NCBI RefSeq assembly: GCF_004340465.1
Contig: NZ_SLVV01000002.1
Location: 62,001-126,000 of the forward strand
Length of the DNA stretch: 64,000 nucleotides
Source of the DNA: Mesobacillus foraminis
GTDB lineage: Bacteria > Bacillota > Bacilli > Bacillales > Cytobacillaceae
Direction of reading: 5' to 3'
A program made the position numbers and the translations under genes. Below the pieces are notes generated by a model, which was not told where the DNA came from, did no database searches, and saw only the letters and a program-made list of their open reading frames with translations. Below are positions 19,368-31,690 of this stretch, piece by piece; position 1 is the stretch's first letter; each line of letters begins with the position of its first letter.

Positions 19368-20303
19368 TCAATTTTCCAGAAACTCTTCAATTTGCTTCTG
19401 ATTAACCCGGAAAGCCTTTCTGCCCAGATCGATAAGCTGATCGATAAAATCCACATCATCAAACGGCATTTCTTTTCCTAACTTAGTATTCAGCCGGAAA
19501 TAATGGTCCCCCATCAAATGACTGCAATAATAGGAAATGGATTCGGAGGAAAGATCCAATGCTAAGTCCAGCAGTTTTGGGGTGACCTTAAATGATGGAA
19601 ATTCAACAGGCAGCCAGTGCCGAATTCCCCAGTACTTTTTTTCCCGGCTGGAAAAATCAATTTCCTGTTTACCGGTGCCTAGGGAAAAAATTCGTACGGA
19701 GCCAATCCCCTTATTAAAATAGTGCATCGCTTCGGTTAAGCATACTAATGAAGGATTGTTCGCCCATAAACCTCCATCGATTGACAAATAATCATTATCG
19801 ACATTATTGGGCGGAAAGTAGATAGGGGCTGAACAGGATGAAAGAACAGCATCCCATAACTTTATCCCGGAATCATCTTTATCTTCTGCCCTATATGTTC
19901 GGTGAACAAAAGGTTTTCCATGAGTGATGTCTGCAGCCGGGATAATCAGTGGCTTGTTTATATCCCGAAGCTCAAGATCCCCGAATGCTTTTTTCAGCAT
20001 TCTCCTCAGGAAACGGTCGCTGTACATACTTTTAAACAGCCCCACTGTAGCCTGCCGGATAAAGATTTTATTCCCGAATGTACGATAATATTTCAGTAGT
20101 TCACTCATGTTTTTTTCAAGAGCGGCCGATGCTGCAATGATTGCTCCTGTGCTCGTTCCCGAAACCATATCAAACTGGGAGGCAATCGGCTGTTTATATT
20201 CCTCTTCCATTGCCTGCAGGACCGCAATCACAAAAGCACCACGAATCCCCCCGCCATCAATGCATAATATTTTCAATTCATTCACCTGTTTTTTTCTTAG
20301 CAT
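19368..20303 (-). CDS. Patatin-like phospholipase
   Basis: The 311-aa protein is a patatin-type lipid acyl hydrolase. It shows the oxyanion motif DGGGIRG near the N-terminus, the nucleophile elbow GTSTG (Ser) and the catalytic Asp in SIDGGLWANNPS. The C-terminal third (FPSFKVTPKLLDLALDL..., HYFRLNT) is typical for bacterial members. It should hydrolyse phospholipid acyl chains. The ATG at 20303 follows GGAAGG with a spacing of nine; ATGs further upstream are in frame but have weaker signals. No cyclic-nucleotide synthase or other defence partner is adjacent, so a CBASS role is not supported. Confidence 0.88.
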   Translation of the reverse strand: MLRKKQVNELKILCIDGGGIRGAFVIAVLQAMEEEYKQPIASQFDMVSGTSTGAIIAASAALEKNMSELLKYYRTFGNKIFIRQATVGLFKSMYSDRFLRRMLKKAFGDLELRDINKPLIIPAADITHGKPFVHRTYRAEDKDDSGIKLWDAVLSSCSAPIYFPPNNVDNDYLSIDGGLWANNPSLVCLTEAMHYFNKGIGSVRIFSLGTGKQEIDFSSREKKYWGIRHWLPVEFPSFKVTPKLLDLALDLSSESISYYCSHLMGDHYFRLNTKLGKEMPFDDVDFIDQLIDLGRKAFRVNQKQIEEFLEN

Positions 20304-20426
20304 CCCCTTTTTCCTTCCATTTATGACGATCATTTTCAGGCGCTTTCGCATTCAAAGAGTGCTCCAGGGAGCCGCCAGGTAACTATATAATTCTGCATGG
20401 CATCTATAGGGTTTAAGGGCATAAAA

Positions 20427-20640
20427 AAATCCAACCTCCACAGTGGGAGGTTGGATTTAGAATCTAGACAAACTCGATAAAAATTCGACTTTGCCAACAT
20501 TCTTTTGACCTAAAAGTAAAGTCAAAAGAGACTGGTTTTCCAAGAAAACCCCATTAAAACTAAAAAAGATTCGGACTGAGAACATTCCGAATCCCTTTTG
20601 TCGACATACTGCACCTAACCTCCCCAGCGGGAGGTCAGGT
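20427..20640. repeat. Cluster of five consecutive hairpins
   Basis: In 214 bases five separate perfect stems follow one another: 20427-20439/20446-20458 (13 bp, AATCCAACCTCC type), TCTTTTGAC/GTCAAAAGA (20501-20529), GGTTTTC/GAAAACC (20534-20550), GATTCGG/CCGAATC (20568-20593) and ACCTCCC/GGGAGGT (20618-20635). The first and last share an AACCTCC/GGAGGT core. The region lies downstream of the 86-aa gene and upstream of the patatin gene, with no open frame. Confidence 0.6.
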
Positions 20641-20654
20641 TTTGTCAGAAAGTC

Positions 20655-20915
20655 TCAACTATCAAATTCAATCACTTTTTCAAGCTTTTCAACCAGAACG
20701 ACACACTTTCTTTCGCCTATTTCATATATGAACATTTTTTGTCCACTTTCCTGAAGGAACTTTTTAAATTGGATTTCCCCACTAAAGTCGTTTGCCTCTA
20801 CGATATCTGAAATCATCTTGTAGATTTGATTTATGCTGGGCTCTTTTTGTGATGCTATTTTTATCGGCAAAGGCAAACCCTTAATTTTAAAGGTTACAAT
20901 AATGACTGTTTCCAA
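20655..20915 (-). CDS. Small protein, unknown function
   Basis: The 86-aa product (METVIIVTFKIKGLPLPIK..., VEANDFSGEIQFKKFLQESGQKMFIYEIGERKCVVLVEKLE) looks like a small alpha/beta protein without signal or membrane segment. The start is a TTG at 20915; AGGAG lies about ten bases upstream, next to an out-of-frame ATG, and an in-frame TGA just before rules out a longer version. It has no recognised family. It lies downstream of the aminotransferase gene on the same strand and its 3' region carries the hairpin cluster. Confidence 0.6.
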   Translation of the reverse strand: METVIIVTFKIKGLPLPIKIASQKEPSINQIYKMISDIVEANDFSGEIQFKKFLQESGQKMFIYEIGERKCVVLVEKLEKVIEFDS

Positions 20916-20991
20916 AGCATTTCATCTCCTTAAGAAAGCAATTCGACGAAAGAAGATGTTTTCCTTCAAATTTTTTCGTGTTGAAGCCTGA

Positions 20992-22098
20992 TCACCTGTT
21001 ATGAGTGTATTTGGAACCTTCCTGCTGTTCAACTTTTACGGTCCAGCCGAATGGATCAGGCACTGTCCCAAGCTGAATTCCTGTAAGGGTGTCGTACAGC
21101 TTTTTGGAGAGTTCTCCTGTTTTTCCTCCATTGACTACCAGCTTCTCATTCTGCCAGAAGAACTCGCCAACTGGTGAGATGACAGCTGCCGTTCCGGTAC
21201 CGAATACCTCTTCAAGGATGCCATCCTTCTGTGCCTGATAGATTTCATCAATTGAAATTTTGCGTTCTGTTACCGGAACATTCCAGTGTTTCAATAGCTG
21301 AATGATCGAATCCCTCGTGACACCTTCAAGAATGCTTCCGTTTAAAGCCGGTGTAACTACTTCTCCATTTATTTTGAAGAAGATGTTCATGCTTCCAACC
21401 TCTTCGATATAATGGTTTTCCTTGCTGTCAAGCCACAATACCTGGGAGTATCCAGCTTTTTCAGCAACTTCCTGCGCTTTTAAGCTTCCAGCATAATTGC
21501 CTGCTGTTTTAGCGTTGCCTGTTCCACCGATAGCAGCCCGGACATATTGACGTTCAACGGCAATTTTTACTGGATTGATTCCTTCCTTGTAATAAGCACC
21601 TACTGGAGACAAAATGATGATGAATTTATACCGTCCGGAAGGAGCCACTCCCAAATATGGTTCTGTTGCAATAACAAAAGGACGAATGTACAGGGAAGTT
21701 CCCGGCGCATTTGGTATCCACTCACGGTCAACATTAATCAGCTGTTTTAATGCACTTAGAGCCAGGTCTTCATCAATTTGAGGAATGCAAAGGCGATCGT
21801 TGGAGCGGTTAAGCCTTTCCATGTTTTTTTCCGGCCTGAAAAGGAGTACTTCCTCTTCCTGTGTCAAGTATGCCTTGAGACCCTCAAAAACGGTCTGTCC
21901 GTAATGAAATACCATACAGGCAGGGTCCAGTGTCAGCGGCTGATATGGAACAATGCGTGGATCATGCCATCCGATACCCCTTGTGTAATCAACAATAAAC
22001 ATATGGTCGGTGAAATTCTTACCAAACTCCAGGCTGTCAAATGATGGCTTTTGTTTTCTTGATGAACTTAGATTGATCTCAATCTTGTACTCTGTCAT
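20992..22098 (-). CDS. ilvE: Branched-chain amino acid aminotransferase
   Basis: The 368-aa fold-type IV PLP transaminase transfers the amino group between glutamate and the keto acids of leucine, isoleucine and valine. The PLP lysine lies in GTGNAKTAGNYAGSL; YFHYGQTVFEGLKAY-type and EVGSMNIFFKING segments are diagnostic of the Bacillus YwaA/YbgE group. Length matches (about 360 aa). It lies 47 bases downstream of proA on the same strand and may be partly read through from the proline operon; no T-box or other leader was found in front of it. Confidence 0.92.
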   Translation of the reverse strand: MTEYKIEINLSSSRKQKPSFDSLEFGKNFTDHMFIVDYTRGIGWHDPRIVPYQPLTLDPACMVFHYGQTVFEGLKAYLTQEEEVLLFRPEKNMERLNRSNDRLCIPQIDEDLALSALKQLINVDREWIPNAPGTSLYIRPFVIATEPYLGVAPSGRYKFIIILSPVGAYYKEGINPVKIAVERQYVRAAIGGTGNAKTAGNYAGSLKAQEVAEKAGYSQVLWLDSKENHYIEEVGSMNIFFKINGEVVTPALNGSILEGVTRDSIIQLLKHWNVPVTERKISIDEIYQAQKDGILEEVFGTGTAAVISPVGEFFWQNEKLVVNGGKTGELSKKLYDTLTGIQLGTVPDPFGWTVKVEQQEGSKYTHNR

Positions 22099-22145
22099 TT
22101 TTCATACCCCTGTCTAAAAACTATATTTTAATAATATTATGACAC

Positions 22146-23393
22146 TTATTTCCGAATTTGCCCATGCCCATAGACAAAAAATTTGCTAGAAGTTAATGCC
22201 TCTAAACCCATCGGCCCTCTTGCATGCAGTTTTTGGGTGCTTATTCCTATTTCCGCCCCATAGCCAAATTCAAATCCATCTGTAAATCTAGTCGATGCAT
22301 TGTGATAGACGGCGGCAGCATCTACTTTTGTTAAAAAGAGATTTGCCTTATTTTCATCCTTTGTAATGATGGCCTCGGAATGCTTTGTTCCATATTTGTT
22401 AATGTGCTGAATAGCTTCTTCAACATTCTTCATCACTTTAACACTGACTGTCAGGCCAAGATATTCTGTGTACCAGTCTTCCTCTGCTGCAGGCTTAGCC
22501 CATGAAAACTCTTTACAGACAGCATCGTCGCCGTAAATGACCACTTCATTTTCCTGTAGCGAAGATAAAAGCTCCTTCCCATGAGCATGGAACCAGTCTT
22601 CCTGTACAAGAACAGTCTCAATGGAATTGCATACAGACGGACGCTGCGTTTTGGCATTTATTACAATGGATCGGGCCATTTCGAGGTCCGCACTTTCATC
22701 GATGTAAACATGGCAATTTCCTGCACCGGTTTCGAGAACAGGAACAGTTGATTCCCGAACCACTGTTTCGATCAGGTTTTTCCCACCCCTAGGAATTAAC
22801 ACATCAAGGTATTCATTTAAATGGAAAAGCTCCTTTGCCTTTTCCCGGCTTGTGTCTTCGATTAACTGGACTGCATCCACAGGAAGCACACTTTTTTCAA
22901 GTGCTTTGTGAATGGAATCCACGAGTACCATATTGGAATATCGTGCAGACGAGCTTCCACGCAGTATGACCGCATTCCCTGTTTTTAGTGAGAGCGTTGC
23001 AGCGTCAATCGTAACATTTGGCCTTGCCTCATAGATCATCCCAATTACGCCGATTGGCACGCGGTTCTTTTTAATCAGAAGTCCATTCTCTTTATGAATG
23101 GTTTCTAAAGTCTCCCCTATTGGATCCTTCAGATCAATGAGAAGCAAAATAGCATCGGCCATATCATTTATTCGTTTATCATTCAGCATAATCCGATCCA
23201 GAATGGAGTCAGTCAGCCCTGAATTTTTCCCCTCTTTCAAATCCCTTTCATTCTCTGCGAGTATTCTTTCCCTGTCGAGAATTAACTGGTCCGAAATCAG
23301 CCTTAAAGCATGATTTTTTTCCTCCGTTGTTATGCCTATAAGAGCATGGCTGGCGGCCTTAGCTTTTTGACCTTTCTGTAGTACCTCACCCAT
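22146..23393 (-). CDS. proA: Gamma-glutamyl phosphate reductase
   Basis: The 415-aa enzyme reduces L-glutamyl-5-phosphate with NADPH to glutamate semialdehyde, the second step of proline synthesis. The family signature is complete, including the catalytic Cys in [16 protein letters not shown] and the nucleotide-binding [13 protein letters not shown] and [13 protein letters not shown] segments, and [16 protein letters not shown] near the C-terminus. It follows proB by 15 bases in the T-box-controlled proBA operon. Confidence 0.96.
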   Translation of the reverse strand: MGEVLQKGQKAKAASHALIGITTEEKNHALRLISDQLILDRERILAENERDLKEGKNSGLTDSILDRIMLNDKRINDMADAILLLIDLKDPIGETLETIHKENGLLIKKNRVPIGVIGMIYEARPNVTIDAATLSLKTGNAVILRGSSSARYSNMVLVDSIHKALEKSVLPVDAVQLIEDTSREKAKELFHLNEYLDVLIPRGGKNLIETVVRESTVPVLETGAGNCHVYIDESADLEMARSIVINAKTQRPSVCNSIETVLVQEDWFHAHGKELLSSLQENEVVIYGDDAVCKEFSWAKPAAEEDWYTEYLGLTVSVKVMKNVEEAIQHINKYGTKHSEAIITKDENKANLFLTKVDAAAVYHNASTRFTDGFEFGYGAEIGISTQKLHARGPMGLEALTSSKFFVYGHGQIRK

Positions 23394-23408
23394 TTTATTT
23401 CCTCCAAT

Positions 23409-24494
23409 CTACACTTTTACCCATTTATTGCGATGAATGACTTCAACTAGCGGATTGTCACTTCCGCTTCTTTTCCCAATCACCCCGGTCAATTCTTCAG
23501 ATGAATACATAACCTCCCCTTTGCCTAGCAATCCACTCTTTCCAATGACTTCGACGACATCGCCTTTTTTGAAATCTCCCTTTATTTTAAAGACCCCTGC
23601 AGGCAGCAGGCTCTTCCCATTAAATACAATTGCCTTTTCTGCCCCTTCATCCACAAAGATCGCACCTGAAACCTCAGAATGAAAAGCAATCCATTGCCGT
23701 TTCGTATTAATGGACGATAAAGAGTGATTGCGGATATATGTACCATCCCCTTTTCCATTAAGAATTTCTACTAACTTGCGTGTTCCTTTTCCGTGGCCAA
23801 TAAAAACAGGAACTCCCAACGAAAGGGCGGTTTTTGCAGCAATGAGCTTTGACCTCATCCCGCCTGTTCCTACCTTCGAACCAGCACCCTCGGCGAACCC
23901 GACCATTTCATCAGTGATTTTTTCGATTTGATCCAACCTCTTCGCAAGCGGGTTGGTTCTTGGGTCTGAATCATAAAGTCCGTTGATGTCAGTTAAAATA
24001 ATAAGCTGGTCGGCATGGATCAGGCCGCTTACTAGAGCAGACAGCATATCATTGTCCCCAAACGTCAATTCTTCTACAGATACCGTGTCATTTTCATTAA
24101 TGATTGGCAGCAGTTTCCGTTCGAGCAGCTCCATAAGGGTTGCATAGGCATTTTGATAGCGTTCCCGATTCGAAAAATCAGTACGTGTAAGCAGGATTTG
24201 CGCAGGACTAATCAAGAATGGGCTGAATTTTTCAATGTATGATTGAATCAGCAGGCTTTGTCCAACAGCCGCCGCCGCTTGTTTTCCCATTAATGTTACA
24301 GGTCTGGCGGGATATCCCAACTGTTTGAAGCCGGCGGCCACTGCCCCGGAGGAGACAAGCAGGACTTCATGGCCTTCCTTGCGAAGAGCAGCCACTGCCT
24401 GAACATGATCATTAAATTTCTCTTGATCAATTTCCCCTCTTTCATTCGTTAATGAGCTACTGCCAATTTTAACAACGATCCTTTTTTTCTCCAT
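23409..24494 (-). CDS. proB: Glutamate 5-kinase
   Basis: The 361-aa enzyme phosphorylates L-glutamate with ATP, the first and feedback-inhibited step of proline synthesis. It has the amino-acid kinase domain ([11 protein letters not shown] at the N-terminus, [18 protein letters not shown] for substrate binding, [13 protein letters not shown] for ATP) and a C-terminal PUA domain (about residues 275-355). It is the first gene behind a T-box leader with a proline specifier codon, so transcription should rise when tRNA-Pro is uncharged. Confidence 0.96.
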   Translation of the reverse strand: MEKKRIVVKIGSSSLTNERGEIDQEKFNDHVQAVAALRKEGHEVLLVSSGAVAAGFKQLGYPARPVTLMGKQAAAAVGQSLLIQSYIEKFSPFLISPAQILLTRTDFSNRERYQNAYATLMELLERKLLPIINENDTVSVEELTFGDNDMLSALVSGLIHADQLIILTDINGLYDSDPRTNPLAKRLDQIEKITDEMVGFAEGAGSKVGTGGMRSKLIAAKTALSLGVPVFIGHGKGTRKLVEILNGKGDGTYIRNHSLSSINTKRQWIAFHSEVSGAIFVDEGAEKAIVFNGKSLLPAGVFKIKGDFKKGDVVEVIGKSGLLGKGEVMYSSEELTGVIGKRSGSDNPLVEVIHRNKWVKV

Positions 24495-24542
24495 TTGCTC
24501 AAGCTCCTATATCAAATTAATCAATTCACTGCTGGCGAATAA

Positions 24543-24790
24543 TAAAAAAAGCCCTAATCATCCTGTCATAAACAAGGACGAAAGAGCTTGGCTTCCGCGG
24601 TACCACCTATATTGGATGTAAAAAATGCACATCCCGCTTTGCCTGTTAACGCCAGGTATGCGCCCATGTTTTCGCATGGGACTCCGAAGGCAGGTTCTGC
24701 GGCTTTACTGTGGCGGGACCTTCCAGCTAAAAATCCTGCTCTCTGGCACAAAAGGGTACGCGTACTAGTCCTTCGTTAACGTTCTCCTAT
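24543..24790 (-). promoter_or_regulatory. Proline-specific T-box leader of proBA
   Basis: On the minus strand the Stem I base CGAAGG (24770-24775) pairs with CCTTCG (24685-24690); the 5' side continues with the AGTA motif, and the opposite side has GAACCT, giving the specifier codon CCT (24692-24694) for proline. The T-box sequence AGGTGGTACCGCGG is at 24595-24608 and the terminator ending in a T-run at 24543-24588. The layout is a canonical transcription-attenuation T-box. Confidence 0.93.
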
Positions 24791-24833
24791 TTTCTAAATA
24801 TTAAGACGGAGCAGAAAAAATGTCAAGATAGTT

Positions 24834-25364
24834 TTAAAGATTATCTTTTTCTGCTGCCCTAATAAACTCCCTCAGGTAATCAGGAAGGTCAGGAGGACGG
24901 CGGCTGGAGACAAGATGTCCATCCACGACAACAGGCTCATCCAGCCAGACGGCCCCTGCATTTTCCATGTCATCCCTAATCCCCGGAGTACTGGTAACCC
25001 GTTTTCCATCAAGGATTTTAGCTGATATTAGTACCCACCCTGCATGGCAGATCTGCCCGATCGGCTTCTTGCTTTCATCCATGCGCTGAACAAGTGAAAG
25101 CACCTCTGGAAACCTTCTGATCTTGTCCGGCGCCCAGCCGCCCGGCACAAGCAAGGCATCATAATCCTCACTTTTTATATCCCTATATGCAAAGTCTGAA
25201 GTGGCAGGAACCCCATATTTACCGATATATTTTTCATTTGCCTTTTCTCCGGCCAGGTGAACAATAGCCCCTTCTTCCCGAAGCCTGAGGATTGGATACC
25301 AAAGCTCCAGGTCTTCAAACTCATGATGGACAAGACTGATGATCTTCTTTCCTTTTAATCTCAT
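24834..25364 (-). CDS. DJ-1/PfpI family protein
   Basis: The 176-aa protein is of the type 1 glutamine amidotransferase-like PfpI group. The nucleophile elbow is GQICHAGW (Cys near residue 105), with the supporting Glu in DFEDLELWYP-like EFEDLE at the N-terminus and VPGGWAPDKIR as the oxyanion segment. Members act as general stress proteins, glyoxalases or deglycases; the activity of this one cannot be told. Start behind AGGAGGTGCCAG. It stands alone between the T-box and the hut operon. Confidence 0.88.
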   Translation of the reverse strand: MRLKGKKIISLVHHEFEDLELWYPILRLREEGAIVHLAGEKANEKYIGKYGVPATSDFAYRDIKSEDYDALLVPGGWAPDKIRRFPEVLSLVQRMDESKKPIGQICHAGWVLISAKILDGKRVTSTPGIRDDMENAGAVWLDEPVVVDGHLVSSRRPPDLPDYLREFIRAAEKDNL

Positions 25365-25451
25365 CTGGCACCTCCTTTTTATCTCTTTTGATTATCAGGA
25401 TAAATTCAAGCTTTTTCAAGCAATGTGTTTTAAGGCACCAAATAGAAACTA

Positions 25452-25487
25452 AAAAAAAGGAAGTCCCCTGAATATCGGGGGCTTCCC
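25452..25487 (-). terminator. Terminator of the hut operon
   Basis: GGAAG-CCCC pairs with GGGG-CTTCC and is followed on the minus strand by eight T residues, immediately after the hutG stop. Confidence 0.9.
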
Positions 25488-27693
<2,206 letters not shown>

Positions 27694-27760
27694 TTATACC
27701 TTTATATCAATGGCTATTGGTTTGGCATCCTTTTCATATCCACTCACTTCTTAGGCGCTT

Positions 27761-29422
27761 TCAAGGAAGCATCGGAATATCAATTCCCCACTTTTTCGCA
27801 ACCGCGGCCGCTTGATCATATCCAGCGTCGGCGTGCCTGATGATGCCCATTCCAGGGTCAGTAGTCAGTACTCTTTTCAAACGACTTTCGGCTAGCTCCG
27901 TACCATCCGCGACCACAACCATTCCGGCATGAAGGGAGTAACCCATCCCTACACCACCCCCGTGGTGCAGCGAGATCCAGGAACCCCCTGCAGCAACATT
28001 GATCATGGCATTTAGGATGGCCCAGTCACCTACAGCATCGCTGCCATCTTTCATCGCTTCTGTTTCCCGATTTGGCGATGCAACCGAACCACAATCAAGA
28101 TGATCCCGTCCGATGACAACCGGCGCTTTTAGCTCCCCGGTTCTAACCAGTTCATTGATCGCAAGCCCCATTTTTGCACGCTCTCCATACCCAAGCCAGC
28201 ATATCCTCGATGGAAGCCCCTGGAATTCCACCTTCTTTTGTGCCATGTCAATCCAGCGGTTAAGGCGGGGACTGTCCGGAAATAACTCTTTAATAAGCCT
28301 GTCAGTCCGATAAATGTCCTTAGGATCTCCTGATAAAGCTGCCCACCGGAATGGCCCCTTCCCTTCACAGAATAGCGGCCTGATATAGGCGGGGACAAAG
28401 CCGGGAAAATCAAATGCATTAGAAATGCCCTGATCTTTTGCCACCTGGCGAATATTGTTGCCATAGTCAAAAACAACAGAACCTCTCCGCTTGAACTCCA
28501 GCATCGCCTCGACGTGTGACGCCATCGACTTACATGCCATTCTCGTGTAGGCCACTGGATCGTTTTTCCGTAAATCACTCGCTTCCTCGATCGAGAAGCC
28601 TTGAGGGACATACCCATTTAACGGGTCATGGGCTGAGGTTTGGTCTGTGACAATATCAAATGGCAGATTTTTTTTCAGGAGTTCCTGATGAACATCTGCA
28701 GCATTGCCAATTAATCCAATAGAAAGTGCCTCGCCCCTCTGCCTGGCCTCCATTCCCCACCGGACCGCTTCATCGAGGGAAGCGGTCATTTTATCGCAGT
28801 ACCGGGTATTCAGCCGTTTTCTAATCCTTTCAGGGTCTATTTCAACCGCCAGGCATACTCCTCCGTTCATCGTTACAGCCAGGGGCTGCGCCCCACCCAT
28901 GCCTCCGAGACCGGCAGTCAAGGTGATTGTGTGCTTTAGGGATCCGCCAAAATGCTGGCGTGCTACTTCTGCAAAGGTTTCGTACGTCCCTTGCAGGATT
29001 CCCTGCGTTCCAATGTATATCCAGCTCCCTGCAGTCATTTGTCCATACATCATAAGTCCTTTTTTATCAAGATCATGAAAATGCTCCCATGTGGACCATT
29101 TTGGAACAAGGATGGAGTTGGACAGCAGCACTCTGGGAGCTTCCCTATGAGTTTTGAAGACTCCTACAGGTTTCCCGGACTGTATTAACAAGGTTTCGTC
29201 ATTTTCCAGACGCCTAAGTGTCTGGACGATTGCATCAAATGCCTCCCAGTTCCTTGCAGCCTTTCCAATCCCCCCATATACAACCAGCTCTGACGGTTTT
29301 TCTGCTACTTCGGGATCAAGATTGTTGTACAGCATCCTTAATGCTGCTTCCTGCTCCCATCCCTTGCATTCCAATTTCAACCCTTTCTTGGCCGTAACCA
29401 GCCTGTTCGCTCTGGTCTCCAT
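27761..29422 (-). CDS. hutU: Urocanate hydratase
   Basis: The 553-aa NAD-dependent enzyme converts urocanate to imidazolonepropionate. The family signatures are clear: [10 protein letters not shown] near the N-terminus, [16 protein letters not shown] for NAD binding, and [24 protein letters not shown] and [11 protein letters not shown] in the C-terminal third. Length matches B. subtilis HutU. It follows hutH by 41 bases. Start behind AAAGGGG. Confidence 0.97.
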   Translation of the reverse strand: METRANRLVTAKKGLKLECKGWEQEAALRMLYNNLDPEVAEKPSELVVYGGIGKAARNWEAFDAIVQTLRRLENDETLLIQSGKPVGVFKTHREAPRVLLSNSILVPKWSTWEHFHDLDKKGLMMYGQMTAGSWIYIGTQGILQGTYETFAEVARQHFGGSLKHTITLTAGLGGMGGAQPLAVTMNGGVCLAVEIDPERIRKRLNTRYCDKMTASLDEAVRWGMEARQRGEALSIGLIGNAADVHQELLKKNLPFDIVTDQTSAHDPLNGYVPQGFSIEEASDLRKNDPVAYTRMACKSMASHVEAMLEFKRRGSVVFDYGNNIRQVAKDQGISNAFDFPGFVPAYIRPLFCEGKGPFRWAALSGDPKDIYRTDRLIKELFPDSPRLNRWIDMAQKKVEFQGLPSRICWLGYGERAKMGLAINELVRTGELKAPVVIGRDHLDCGSVASPNRETEAMKDGSDAVGDWAILNAMINVAAGGSWISLHHGGGVGMGYSLHAGMVVVADGTELAESRLKRVLTTDPGMGIIRHADAGYDQAAAVAKKWGIDIPMLP

Positions 29423-29463
29423 GCATATACCCCTTTCACTGTTTTGTTTTTTAGCCTATTCAC

Positions 29464-30984
29464 TCATGCAGGTTTAGTCCTTTCCTCATTTTCGGTGATT
29501 TCTGGGTTTTGGGTTTTTAGCCATTCTGTCATTCTCTCAATATCCTCTGAAAATACTCGATCGGCAGTTATGGAGGGAACAACATTTCTCGCGGCTTCAA
29601 AAAAGGAACGTGTCCTGGAAGACATTTTTTCCACCCCTCGGTATTCGACTGCCTGAAGAGCACAGATGCATTCTATCGCCAGTACACGCCGGGTATTCTG
29701 AATGATGCTGTAGGCATGCCTTGCGGCAATCGTGCCCATGCTGACATGATCCTCCTGATTTGCAGAAGACGGGATGGAATCCACACTAGCCGGATGGGCC
29801 AGTGTTTTATTTTCTGAAACCAGGGATGCTGCAACGTACTGCATAATCATGGCTCCTGACTGAAGTCCTGGCTCTGGAGATAGAAAAGCAGGCAAATCAT
29901 TTAAGTGTGGATTAACTAATCGTTCTGTTCTGCGTTCTGATATGCTGGCAAACTCTGCAACAGCGATTTTCATAAAATCCATCGCTATGGCGATTGGCTG
30001 ACCATGAAAATTCCCCCCTGAGATCACTGCGGCTCCCTGATCGAAAATCAGCGGATTGTCGGTTGCTGCATTCATTTCAATTTCAAGCTTCTCTTTTACG
30101 TAATCAAGAGCCTGCCAGGAGGCTCCATGCACCTGAGGAATGCAGCGCAGAGAGTAAGCATCCTGAACACGCTTTTCCCCTTGTTTTGTCATAAGCCTGC
30201 TGTCTTGAAGCATAATCCGGATGCGGTTTGCCACTTCAGTTTGCTGTGAATACCCCCTTGCCTGATGAATAGCCGGATGGAAAGCATCCAGTATGGCTTC
30301 CAGTCCCTCCATCGAAATCGCCGCTATCCACTCACTTTGCAAGGCTAGCTTTGTGGCTTCAAGCATGTTGATGACTCCCATGCCTGTCATTGCCTGAGTT
30401 CCATTGATTAAAGCCAGACCTTCTTTTGCCTGCAAAACAGTTGGCCTCAGTCCTTCACGTATAAAGACATCGCCTGTATCCAGTATTTGCCCGCTATAGT
30501 GAACCTTTCCCTCTCCCATAAGAACGAGTGCCAGGTGGGCAAGCGGCGCCAAATCCCCCGAGGCTCCCAGTGAACCCTGCTGGGGAATAACAGGATGGAT
30601 CTGACGATTCAGGAGACCAGCCAGCTGTTCGGCGACCACTGGACGGATTCCCGAAAAACCCTTAAGCAGCGCATTCAGCCTCAAAAGCATCATTGCTCTT
30701 GATACAACTTCGGGAAATGGTTCTCCAACCCCGCATGCATGTGATCTAATTAAGTTCTGCTGAAGGGCGTTGACATCCTTTTTGGCAATCATGACATCAC
30801 TGAACTTTCCAAAGCCCGTATTAATTCCGTATATTTTTCTTTTATCGATAACGATTCTTTCCACAGCTGTTCTGCTGTCTGCCACTTTCCCCAGGCTTTC
30901 CGGAGAAATGGAGACTTCCTCCAATCCATAGCAAACTCTTTCAACTTGCTCGATTGTCAATGTATTTCCAGTAAGTTCGACCAT
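29464..30984 (-). CDS. hutH: Histidine ammonia-lyase
   Basis: The 506-aa enzyme removes ammonia from L-histidine to give urocanate. The tripeptide that forms the MIO prosthetic group is in [14 protein letters not shown], and [10 protein letters not shown] and the QEDHVSMG motif near residue 415 are diagnostic. It is separated from hutP by the HutP-controlled terminator, so its expression depends on antitermination in the presence of histidine and magnesium. Confidence 0.97.
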   Translation of the reverse strand: MVELTGNTLTIEQVERVCYGLEEVSISPESLGKVADSRTAVERIVIDKRKIYGINTGFGKFSDVMIAKKDVNALQQNLIRSHACGVGEPFPEVVSRAMMLLRLNALLKGFSGIRPVVAEQLAGLLNRQIHPVIPQQGSLGASGDLAPLAHLALVLMGEGKVHYSGQILDTGDVFIREGLRPTVLQAKEGLALINGTQAMTGMGVINMLEATKLALQSEWIAAISMEGLEAILDAFHPAIHQARGYSQQTEVANRIRIMLQDSRLMTKQGEKRVQDAYSLRCIPQVHGASWQALDYVKEKLEIEMNAATDNPLIFDQGAAVISGGNFHGQPIAIAMDFMKIAVAEFASISERRTERLVNPHLNDLPAFLSPEPGLQSGAMIMQYVAASLVSENKTLAHPASVDSIPSSANQEDHVSMGTIAARHAYSIIQNTRRVLAIECICALQAVEYRGVEKMSSRTRSFFEAARNVVPSITADRVFSEDIERMTEWLKTQNPEITENEERTKPA

Positions 30985-31017
30985 GCCCTCAACCTGCCTC
31001 CCATATCACTGAATGAA

Positions 31018-31076
31018 AGAAAAAGGAGGCGATAATGGCATAGAAATACCATCACCGCCTCCTATTGTCTAATAAC
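31018..31076 (-). terminator. HutP-controlled attenuator between hutP and hutH
   Basis: On the minus strand GGAGGCGGTGATGGTAT pairs with its imperfect complement ending CGCCTCC and a T-run follows (31023-31066). Immediately upstream are two TAG triplets separated by ACAA, the four-base spacing that HutP needs for its UAG-triplet contacts in B. subtilis. Confidence 0.85.
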
Positions 31077-31092
31077 CCACAGGCAATGCAGT

Positions 31093-31530
31093 TCATATAT
31101 GATTGATTCCCAGTCCAAATGTTTCATGCTCTGCGCCTTTTACAGGAGCACCAATGGTACCATAGAAAGCTACAGCAATCCATTCCCCTTCATCGGGATC
31201 CTTATATGGTCGCCCCCGTACAATGGAAAAGCGCAGGCCCACTGTCCTGCTCATTTCCCCAATGGAAGGATGCCCCCTTGTTACTCCATCAATCCCTTCC
31301 AATATAGCGTGATAAAGGGCATGCGTTTCTCTGTAAAGGCTATCATGAATGATACGATTCCGCTTTGCAGCTGTTTCAACTGCAGAAATGACTTTCTGCA
31401 AATTCATGCTCCCTACTTTTCCTTGGCAGAAGGCAACATCATCCAGAGTTGAACGAAAGGCTTGTAGCTCCTCATCTGATAAAGAGGCTATAAGCAGGGC
31501 AAGCTTTCCAATTGTTATTTTTTGGCTCAT
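31093..31530 (-). CDS. hutP: Hut operon antitermination protein
   Basis: The 145-aa protein matches HutP of B. subtilis in length and in the segments IGKLALLIASLSDEEL, DGVTRGHPSIGEMSRTVGLRFSIVRG, EGEWIAVAFYGTIGAPVKGAEHETFGLGINHI, which include the histidines used for L-histidine and Mg2+ binding. As a hexamer it binds UAG triplets in the hut mRNA and opens the terminator. First gene of the hut operon; start ATG behind GGGGG. Confidence 0.96.
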   Translation of the reverse strand: MSQKITIGKLALLIASLSDEELQAFRSTLDDVAFCQGKVGSMNLQKVISAVETAAKRNRIIHDSLYRETHALYHAILEGIDGVTRGHPSIGEMSRTVGLRFSIVRGRPYKDPDEGEWIAVAFYGTIGAPVKGAEHETFGLGINHI

Positions 31531-31585
31531 AACAGCCCCCGGTTATTGAATTTAACTGTAGACTAATATCTTATCTGCTGCCTTT

Positions 31586-31646
31586 ATTTTATGGGAGGAC
31601 AAAAGAAGAAGTCAACAGTTTTGGTAAATTTTAGTAATTTACCAAA
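31586..31646 (-). promoter_or_regulatory. hut promoter with upstream palindrome
   Basis: On the minus strand TTGACT (31610-31615) and TAAAAT (31586-31591) are 18 bases apart. Directly upstream of the -35 lies a perfect dyad, TTTGGTAAATT (31620-31630), five bases, AATTTACCAAA (31636-31646), placed where an activator would bind. It could instead be the end of the gene at 31691, though it lacks GC pairs. Confidence 0.55.
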
Positions 31647-31690
31647 GCAGCCGGTTAATGGGTTAAAGTTTCGTCAACCACATCCCTCTG

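Noticed and set aside
19368-20303. Patatin-like lipase as a CapV effector of a CBASS defence system
   Set aside because: No CD-NTase, Cap2/Cap3 or other defence gene is near; the neighbours are housekeeping genes and hairpin-rich spacers.
24566-24779. Overlapping frames on both strands at the proBA leader
   Set aside because: They are wholly inside the T-box RNA and have no coding features.
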